A DNA stretch of 64,000 nucleotides from Mercenaria mercenaria (Eukaryota; Mollusca; Bivalvia; Venerida; Veneridae), in the NCBI RefSeq assembly GCF_021730395.1, contig NC_069371.1, positions 75,608,001 to 75,672,000 of the forward strand, given 5' to 3'. A model generated the notes under the pieces. That model searched no databases and was not told where the DNA came from. It worked only from the letters and a program-made list of their open reading frames with translations. The position numbers and the translations under genes are program-made. Positions 55,104 through 64,000 of the stretch are shown one piece after another. How positions within the stretch are numbered: position 1 is the first letter of the stretch; the number at the start of each line of letters is the position of its first letter.

Positions 55104-56276
55104 GGTCCACTTTTTTTTTTATAATTCCACAAATACTGTAATATTCTACTATGTTTTTGCTATGAAGTTCGTCCGTGAATAATTTAATTTTATGTCCGTT
55201 TTCTTGGATTTATATATTTTTTTTCTGTTGTCAGGATATACAAATTATCGAGATGTTAATTATGTTCCTCCGCTTGAGAACAAGGTTGACAGACGAGTAA
55301 AGTGAAATAAAATGTCCTGATATATTCACTCAAGGGCCATTGTTATAACACTTTCAAATAGGGAAAACGGCTTTTAATTAGCCAATAAAATTGTTAGGTG
55401 CAAACTGCGCTTGTGCGTTACGGAGGTTACACAATTGGTTGTCAGTCACGGAGAGTGATTTCTGTAACATCCGAGATTCTGTCAGATAGTAAAACAGTAA
55501 ATGTTTGATACTTTTGATCACTCGTGATCAATGTTTGATTTATTTAAGATTATCGTTTGACACAAAAGGTAACTTTGTCAAACAAACCTTTAAGACTTGT
55601 CTATTGTCCAGATTATTTTGTTGACATTTTTATCTTTAATAGTAAAACGATTTTTATCTAAAATTGTCAAAATATCACAACCAGCTATTTCAAAGTTCAA
55701 ACATTGTCTTGAAAGTCGATTATATTTTCTCTTCGAATAAAAGAAAGGAAAAATATAAATGACTACATATTCTTTGTACTCTAAAACGCAACTATTTTAA
55801 TTTAATGCGCTGATGATGAAATGAGATCTGAAATGCATAAGTCTCAATACCAATACCAATACCAATACCAATACCAAAGATTTTATTCGCATAAAACATA
55901 AATAAATACAATATTTATAGTGATACAGAATATTACATAAATTTTAATTCAGGGCGCTATAATAATTAAAGTAGTACATGATATAAAAATACCGTTCAAA
56001 AGATTCTTAGTAAATCTTTCTTCAGTTTATGATATAATTAGATATATCAACTGGGTTATGTTGTCTAAGATGTAAATGTCAGATATTATTTTGTTGTTAG
56101 TCTCCTTCTGATTTAAATAAGCATGTTATATTATACAACGACTTAAGAAAACAATTTAGACCGTCGTATATTTGGAAAAGACCGAAAATGATGGATTTTC
56201 TAGATCTGAACAAGTCTGAAAATAAAATTGTGATAAAGAAGTTAGGAATGTATGTTCATAATGCATTTACTGTTAG
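55104..56276 (-). other. Upstream region of CDC25 copy B
   Basis: Conserved with 47230-48392, including the CCAAT-bearing stretch near 55375-55440 and the palindrome TTGATCACTCGTGATCAA at 55514-55531. No other gene is seen. Confidence 0.45.
55514..55531. promoter_or_regulatory. Palindrome upstream of CDC25 copy B
   Basis: Identical to the palindrome at 47644-47661, about 410 bp upstream of the start codon. Confidence 0.4.
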
Positions 56277-56540
56277 AGTTTCAAGTTTCAAAGTTTATTG
56301 GCAAATCGGCATAAATACAATACCTTTGGCCATTAAACAAAATAAATACAGTACATATGGTCAACATTTACTTCACAATACATACACATATTAGAAATGA
56401 ATATCTGTTTAGACGTTAGGGCAATTTATGATGTGTGTTATGCATATACTTGCAATTTTCACTGTTCGTCATACATGTATTGGACTGTTGTCCTCATGGG
56501 CTTGTGAGCCTGATGGATTAAATAAATAAACTTGAAACTA
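56277..56540. mobile_element. Shortened inverted-repeat element upstream of CDC25 copy B
   Basis: Same ends as 48393-49050 (AGTTTCAAGTTTCAAAGTTT and AAACTTGAAACT) but with the middle lost. Confidence 0.7.
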
Positions 56541-56572
56541 TTAACAAATCACAATTCCTATCAATCTAATCT

Positions 56573-56725
56573 TTAAGGTAAATGTACGCCTTCCAACAAA
56601 CAAAATACAAACACATATATTTGAAACTTGTACGTACTCATGGTCTGTATTTGTCCGTATTAGCAGTAATATGCTTCCGTGGTGTTCGCAAAAAGATCCT
56701 AATTTTACATTTTAGCGCATTTGCA
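56573..56725 (+). repeat. Array-flanking module, partial copy 2
   Basis: Matches the first part of 49626-49890 (AAGGTAAATGTACG through TTTTAGCGCATTTGCATTAA) and is then cut by the MITE at 56730. Confidence 0.82.
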
Positions 56726-56729
56726 TTAA

Positions 56730-57033
56730 AGGTCCATAATGTTTAAAAATTTATCTTACAAACAGATGAAAAAGCTTCCCAAATAGATGGTATGCATACT
56801 TACAGGCACTACTTTTAATATTGCACATGAACTGTTATAGATAGAGCCATAAAGGGAGGTAATAAAAACAATAAATTTAATAAAACTTTCTAGTATATTC
56901 AGCAATATTCAAACCTTTGACAAATGTTAAAGAAAATAATTATCAGAAATAGGATTTAACAAGAAATTAATGTATTTTATGTTCATAACGGAACATGTGG
57001 CAGCCGCATTTTAAACGAAGGCATTATGAGCCT
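56730..57033. mobile_element. 304-bp TTAA-type MITE inside the flank module
   Basis: Ends AGGTCCATAATG and CATTATGAGCCT are inverted repeats with two mismatches. TTAA is present on both sides (56726-56729 and 57034-57037), while the uninterrupted modules read GCATTAAACAGG with a single TTAA, a clear before/after pair. No coding capacity. Confidence 0.92.
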
Positions 57034-57238
57034 TTAAACAGGGGGTCAAGAGAATATTATCTGAATTTTAATTCAAGATGCTATAATTAGAGTAGTAATG
57101 ATCACTTGGGTTCTGTTGTCTAAGATGTGTAACTCTGCACTAAATGTCACAGATATTATTTGTTGTTAGTCTCCCTTTCATTTAGATAAGCATGTTATAT
57201 TAACCAATATAACACAATTCACCATTCCTATCAATAAA

Positions 57239-57499
57239 TCTTTAAGATAAATGTACGACTTCCAACATACAAAATACAAATACGTACTTATGGACTGTAT
57301 TAGCGGTAATTCATTCTCAAATATGCGTCCGTGGTGTTCGTAAAATGATCCTAAATTTATGGTTTAGCGCATTTGCATTAAACAGGGGGGCAAGAGAATA
57401 TATTTCACTCGTAGAATGTATTTTCCATAAAATAATAAAATTTTATATCCATATTTGCATGTTTTCGAGAAAGAAAGGTGTATATTGTGCGGACCATTT
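57239..57499 (+). repeat. Array-flanking module, copy 3
   Basis: Full module ending GCGGACCATTTTCTGAGACT, immediately before the second large array, as at 49626-49890. The preceding 57038-57238 resembles pieces of the upstream spacer near 55930-56120. Confidence 0.88.
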
Positions 57500-60400
57500 T
57501 CTGAGACTGCTGGTATATAACGCAGATCTGAGACTGCTGGTATATAAGGCAGATCTGAGACTGACGGTATATAACGCAGATCTGAGAATGCTGGTATGTA
57601 GCGGGGGTCTGAAACTTATGGTACATAACGAAGATCTGAGAATGCTGGTATGTAGCGGGGGTCTGAGACTGCTGGTATGTAGCGGGGGTCTGAGACTGAT
57701 GGTATACAGCGCAGATCTGAGAATGTTGGTATGTAGCGGGGGTCTGAGACGGATGGTATATAGCGCAGATCTGAGAATGTTGGTATGTACCGGGGCTCTG
57801 AGACTGATTGGATGTAGCGCAGATCTGAGACTGCTGGTATATAACGCAGATCTGAGAATGCTGGAATGTAACGCAGATCTGAGAATGCTGGTATATAATG
57901 CAGATCTGAGACTGCTGGTATGTAACGCAGATCTGAGACAGCTGGTATATAACGCAGATCTGAGACTGCTGGAATGTAACGCAGATTTGAGACTGATGGT
58001 ATATAGAGCAGATCTGAGAATGCTGGTATGTAATGGAGGTCTTAGACTGATGGTATATAGCGCAGATCTGAGACTGCTGGTATGTACCGGGTGTATGAGA
58101 CGGATGGTATATAGCGCAGATCTGAGACTGCTGGTATGTACCGGGTGTATGAGACGGATGGTATATAGAGCAGATCTGAGAATGCTGGTATGTAATGGAG
58201 GTCTTAGACTGATGGTATATAGCGCAGATCTGAGACTGCTGGTATGTACCGGGTGTATGAGACCGATGGGATGTAGCGCAGAGCTGAGACTGCTGGTATA
58301 TAACGCAGATCTGAGAGTGCTAGAAAGTAACGCAGATCTGAGACTGCTGGTATATAACGCAGATCTAAGACTGTTGGTACGTAACGCAGATCTGAGAATG
58401 CTGGTATGTAATGGAGGTCTTAGACTGATGTTATTTACCGGGGGTATGAGACGGATGGGATGTAGCGCAGAGCTGAGAATGCTGGTATATTAAGGGGATC
58501 TGAGACCGATGGTATGTAGCGAAGATCTGAGACTGCTGATATGCAACGCAGATCTGAGACTGCTGGTATTTAACGCAGATCTGAGAATGCTGGTATGTAG
58601 CGAGGGTCTGAGACTGATGGTATTTAGCGCAGATTTGAGACTGCTGGTATGTAACGCTGATCTGAAACTGCTGGTATGTAGCGGGGTCTGAGACTGCTGG
58701 TATTTAACGCAGGTCTGAGAATGCTGGTATGTAGTGGGGTCTGAGACTGATTGTATATAGCGGGGATCTGAGACTGCTGGTATGTAGCGGGGGGTCTGAG
58801 ACTGATGGTATGTAGCGAGGATCTGAGACTGCTGGTATGTAACGGAGGTCTTAGGCTGCTGATGGGAAACGGAGGTCCTCGACTGCTGGTGTGTAACGGG
58901 GGTCTTAGACAGCTGGTATGTAACGGAGGTCTAAGAATGCTGGTATGTAGCGGGGGTCTGTGACTGATGGTATATCGCGGAGATCTGAGAATGCTAATAT
59001 AAAGCGGGAGTCTGAGACTGATGATATGTAACGAGGGTCTGAGACTTATGGTATATAGCGGAGATCTGAGACTGCTGGTATGTAGCGAGGATCTGAGACT
59101 GCTGGTATGTAACGGGGGTCCTAGACTGCTTGTATGTAACGGAGGTGTTAGACTATTGGTATTTAACACAGATCTGAGACTGCTGGTATATAACGCTGAT
59201 CTGAAACTGCTGGTATGTAGCAGGGTCTGAGACTGCTGGTATTTAACGCAGGTCTGAGACTGATGGTATGTAGTGGGGTCTGAGACTGATTGTATATAGC
59301 GGGGATCTGAGACTGCTGGTATGTAGCGGGGGGTCTGAGACTGATGGTATGTAGCGAGGATCTGAGACTGCTGGTATGTAACGGAGGTGTTAGGCTGCTG
59401 ATGGGAAACGGAGGTCCTCGACTGCTGGTGTGTAACGGGGGTCTTAGACGGCTGGTATGTAACGGAGGTCTAAGAATGCTGGTATGTAGCGGGGGTCTGT
59501 GACTGATGGTATATACTGGAGATCTGAGAATGCTAATATAAAGCGGGAGTCTGAGACTGATGATATGTAACGAGGGTCTGAGACTTATGGTATATAGCGG
59601 GGATCTGAGACTGCTGGTATGTAGCGAGGATCTGAGACTGCTGGTATGTAACGGGGGTCCTAGACTGCTTGTATGCAACGGAGGTCTTAGACTGCTGGTA
59701 TGTAACGGAGGTCCTAGACTGCTGGCATATAACAGGGGTCTGAGACTGCTGATATGTAGCGGTGATCTGAGACTGCTAGTATGTAGCGGGAATCTGAGAC
59801 TGATGGTATGTAGCGGAGGTCTGAGACTGATGGTATGTAGCGCAGATCTGAGACTGTTGGTATGTAACGGAGGTCCTAGACTGCTGGCATGTAACGGGGG
59901 TCTGAGACTGCTGATATGTAGCGGTGATCTGAGACTGCTGGTATGTAGCGGGAATCTGAGACTGATGACTTGTTGCGCAGATCTGAGACTGTTGGTATTT
60001 AACGGAGGTCTTAAACTGCTGGTATTTACAGCAGATCTGAGACTGCTGGTATGAAGCGGGGGTCTGAGACTGCTGGTACGTAACGCAGATCTGAAACTGC
60101 TGGTATGTAGCGCAGGTCTAAGACTGATGGTATGTAACGTAGATCTGAGACTGCTGGTATATAACGCAGATCTGAGACTTCTGGTGCGTAGCGCAGGTCT
60201 GAGACTGCTGGTATGTAGCAGGGTCTGAAACTGCTGGTATGTAGCGCAGGTCTAAGACTGATGGTATGTAACGCAGATCTGAGACTTCTGGTGCGTAGCG
60301 CAGGTCTAAGACTGATGGTATGTAACGTAGATCTAAGACTGATGGTATATAACGCAGATCTGAGACTTCTGGTGCGTAGTGCAGGTCTGAGACTGCTGGT

Positions 60401-61211
60401 ATGTAACGGGGGTCTGAGACTGCTGATATGATGCGGTGATCTGAGACTGCTGGTATGTAGCGGGAATCTGAGACTGATGACATGTTGCGCAGATCTGAGA
60501 CTGTTGGTATTTAACGGAGGTCTTAAACTGCTGATATTTACAGCAGATCTGAGACTGCTGGTATGAAGCGGGGGTCTGGGACTGCTGGTACGTAACGCAG
60601 ATCTGAAACTGCTGGTATGTAGCGCAGGTCTAAGACTGATGGTATGTAACGTAGATCTGAGACTGCTGGTATATAACGCAGATCTGAGACTTCTGGTGCG
60701 TAGCGCAGATCTAAGACTGATGGTATGTAACGTAGATCTAAGACTGATCGTATATAACGCAGATCTGAGACTTCTGGTGCGTAGCGCAGGTCTGAGACTG
60801 ATGGTATGTAGCAGGGTCTGAAACTGCTGGTATTTAACGCAGGTTTGAGAATGCTGGTATGTAGCGCAGGTCTGAGACTGCTGGTATGTAGCGGGGTCTG
60901 AAACTGCTGGTATTTAACGCAGGTTTGAGAATGCTGGTATGTAGCGGGGGTCTGAGTCTGATGGTATGTAGCGGGGGTCTGAGACTGATTGTATATAGCG
61001 GGGATCTGAGACTGCTGGTATGTAGCGGGGGTCTGAGACTGCTGGTATTTAACGCAGGTTTGAGAATGCTGGTATGTAACAGGTGTCTTAGACTGCTGGT
61101 ATGTAACGGAGGTCTGAGAATGCTGGTATGTAGAGGGGGTCTGTGACTGATGGTATATAGCGGGGATCTGAGAATGCTAGTACATAGCGGGGGTCTGAGA
61201 CTGATGGTATG
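57500..61211 (+). repeat. 27-bp satellite, main array 2a
   Basis: Roughly 137 units of mixed subtypes. It contains block duplications at 539-bp spacing (about 58650-59190 and 59190-59730) and 512-bp spacing (about 60000-60290 and 60512-60800). Long open frames here come from the 27-bp period. Confidence 0.95.
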
Positions 61212-61310
61212 TAATTTGATTTTAGCATACAAACACACTCGAACGAAGATCAGTAGTATTTCTTCTATGTCACACCGTGAAGGGTCTTCCATTACGAAAT
61301 TAGTAACGAG
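61212..61310. other. 99-bp non-satellite interruption
   Basis: Unique sequence (AATTTGATTTTAGCATACAA to ACGAAATTAGTAACGAG) between satellite units. No TIRs or coding signal are seen; origin unknown. Confidence 0.75.
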
Positions 61311-64000
61311 GGTCTGAGACTAATGGTATATAGCGGGGATCTGAGACTAATGGTAAGTAGCGAGGATCTGAGACTGCTAGTATGTAACTGGGGTCCTACA
61401 GTGCTTGTATGTAACGGAGGTCTTAGACTGCTGGTATGTAACGGAGGTCTTAGACGGCTGGCATGTAACGGGGGACTGAGACTGCTGGTATGTAGCAGGG
61501 ATCTGAGACTGATGGTATGTAGCGCAGATCTGAGACTGTTGGTATGTAACGGAGGTCTTAGACAAGCTGTATTTAACGCAGATCTGAGACTGCTGGTATG
61601 TAGCGCAGGTCTGAGACTGATGGTATGTAGCGCAGGTCTGAGACTGATGGTATGTAGCGCAGGTCTGAGACTGATGGTATGTAGCGCAGATCTGAGACTG
61701 TTTGTATATAACGCAGATCTGAGACAGATGGTATGTAGCGCAGGTCTGAGACTGATGGTATGCAGCGCAGATCTGAGACTGTTTGTATATAACGCAGATC
61801 TGAGACTGATGGTATGTAGCGCAGGTCTGAGACTGATGGTATGTAGCGCAGATCTGAGACTGATGGTATGCAGCGCAGGTCTGAGGCTGATGGTATGCAG
61901 CGCAGATCTGAGACTGTTTGTATATAACGCAGATCTGAGACTGATGGTATGTAGCGCAGGTCTGAGACTGATGGTATGTAGCGCAGGTCTGAGACTGATG
62001 GTATGTAGCGCAGGTCTGAGACTGATGGTATGCAGCGCTGATCTGAGACTGTTTGTATATAACGCAGATCTGAGACTGATGGTATGTAGCGCAGGTCTGA
62101 GACTGATGGTATGTAGCGCAGATCTGAGACTGTTGGTATGTAACGGAGGTCTTAGACAAGCTGAATTTAACGCAGATCTGAGACTGCTGGTATGTAACGC
62201 AGGTCTGAGACTGATGGTATGTAGCGCAGGTCTGAGACTGATGGTATTTAGCGCAGGTCTGAGACTGATGGTATGCAGCGCAGGTCTGAGACTGATGGTA
62301 TGTAGCGCCGGTCTGAGACTGATGGTATGTAGCGCAGGTCTGTGACTGATGGTATGCAGCGCAGGTCTGAGACTGATGGTATGCAGCGCAGGTCTGACAC
62401 TGATGGTATGTAGCGCAGGTCTGTGACTGATGGTATGCAGCGCAGATCTGAGACTGTTTGTATATAACGCAGATCTGAGACTGATGGTATGTAGCGCAGG
62501 TCTGAGACTGATGGTATGTAGCGCAGGTTTGTGACTGATGGTATGTAGCGCCGGTCTGAGACTGATGGTATGTAGCGCAGGTCTGTGACTGATGGTATGC
62601 AGCGCAGGTCTGAGACTGATGGTATGTAGCGCAGGTCTGAGACTGATGGTATGTAGCGCCGGTCTGAGTCTGATGGTATGCAGCGCAGGTCTGAGACTGA
62701 TGGTATGCAGCGCAGGTCTGAGACTGATGGTATGTAGCGCAGGTCTGAGACTGATGGTATGTAGCGCAGCTCTGAGACTGATGGTATGTAGCGTAGGTCT
62801 GTGACTGATGGTATGCAGCGCAGGTCTGAGACTGATGGTATGCAGCGCAGGTCTGAGACTGATGGTATGTAGCGCCGGTCTGAGACTGATGGTATGTAGC
62901 GCAGGTCTGAGACTGATGGTATGTAGCGCCGGTCTGAGACTGATGGTATGTAGCGCAGGTCTGAGACTGATGGTATGCAGCGCAGGTCTGAGACTGATGG
63001 TATGTAGCGCAGGTCTGAGACTGATGATATGTAGCGCAGGTCTGAGACTGATGGTATGTAGCGCCGGTCTGAGACTGATGGTATGTAGCACAGGTCTGAG
63101 ACTGATGGTATAAACGGGGGTCTGAGACTGATGGTATGTAGCGCAGGTCTGAGACTGATGGTATGAAGCGGGGGTCTGAGACTGATGGTATGTAGCGCAG
63201 GTCTGAGACTGATGGTATGTAGCGCAGGTCTGAGACTGATGGTATGTAGCGCAGGTCTGAGACTGATGGTATGTAGCGCAGATCTGAGACTGTTTGTATA
63301 TAACGCAGATCTGAGACTGATGGTATGTAGCGCAGGTCTGAGACTGATGGTATGTAGCGCAGGTCTGAGACTGATGGTATGCAGCGCAGATCTGAGACTG
63401 TTTGTATATAACGCAGATATGAGACTGATGGTATGTAGCGCAGGTCTGAGACTGATTGTATGTAGCGCAGATCTGAGACTGTTGGTATGTAACGGAGGTC
63501 TTAGACAAGCTGTATTTAACACAGATCTGAGACTGCTGGTATGTAACGCAGGTCTGAGACTGATGGTATGTAGCGCAGATCTGAGACTGTTGGTATGTAA
63601 CGGAGGTCTTAGACAAGCTGTATTTAACGCAGGTCTGAGACTGCTGGTATGTAGCGCAGGTCTGAGACTGATGGTATGCAGCGCAGATCTGAGACTGATG
63701 GTATGCAGCGCAGGTCTGAGACTGATGGTATGCAGCGCAGGTCTGAGACTGATGGTATGCAGCGCAGGTCTGAGACTGATGGTATGTAGCGCAGGTCTGA
63801 GACTGATGGTATGCAGCGCAGGTCTGAGACTGATGGTATGCAGCGCAGGTCTGAGACTGATGGTATGTAGCGCGGGTCTGAGACTGATGGTATGTAGCGC
63901 AGGTCTGAGACTGATGGTATGAAGCGGGGGTCTGAGACTGATGGTATGAAGCACAGGTCTGAGACTGATGGTATGTAGCGCAAGTCTGAGACTGATGGTA
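61311..64000 (+). repeat. 27-bp satellite, array 2b, running off the window edge
   Basis: About 100 units, more homogeneous than array 2a and dominated by the subtype GGTCTGAGACTGATGGTATG plus TAGCGCA. A TTTGTATATAACGCAGATCT variant and a TAACGGAGGTCTTAGACAAG variant recur as minor units. The array is not closed at the window end. Confidence 0.95.

Noticed and set aside
61292-63954. Very long minus-strand open frames (774 and 568 residues) with 9-residue periodic repeats
   Set aside because: Produced by a stop-free 27-bp satellite. Overlapping frames are equally open on the same strand, drift between frames along the array, and have no splice or promoter context.

Overview
The window is eukaryotic: it has introns with GT/AG ends, an isolated tRNA gene, tRNA-headed SINEs and many short inverted-repeat transposons in AT-rich DNA. 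The repeats point to a bivalve mollusc, probably a clam. The strongest clue is a set of elements with tandem ~150-bp cores, (ACGG)n-type tracts and terminal hairpins, the build of the bivalve 'pearl'/Helentron-associated elements. The species call is an inference.

Left part (1-14 kb): the last exon of an unrecognised nuclear protein gene (+ strand, 817-2774) carries an AT-hook and a C-terminal PLDLT motif. An 11-kb intergenic stretch follows, with several MITEs, one SINE and a tRNA-Asp(GUC) gene.

Middle (14-39 kb, - strand): a complete Polycomb RING-finger gene of the BMI1/MEL18/Psc class. Nine coding exons join in frame to about 692 residues: RING finger, RAWUL ubiquitin-like domain, then a very long disordered tail. 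Its introns are crowded with repeats, including two pearl-like elements and a 34-bp minisatellite of about 3 kb. A non-coding first exon and promoter may lie near 39.4 kb. The 31-42 kb stretch holds MITEs but no gene that I can see.

Right part (42-64 kb): the 3' end of a LINE, then two head-to-tail copies of a CDC25-type dual-specificity phosphatase gene (44.36-47.23 and 52.62-55.10 kb, - strand). Both copies keep the HCEFSSER catalytic loop. Each upstream region runs into a large array of a 27-bp satellite (49.2-52.4 and 57.5-64.0 kb, reaching the window edge). Gene, upstream spacer and array form one repeating block of about 8 kb. The copies differ by a TTAA-targeted MITE found only in the first, by indels, and by the exon 3/4 junctions, whose phases do not reconcile cleanly in either copy.

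The genes belong to nuclear and cell-cycle control (Polycomb repression; activation of cyclin-dependent kinases), but I see no evidence that they work as a unit. The most unusual structure is the CDC25-plus-satellite tandem block.
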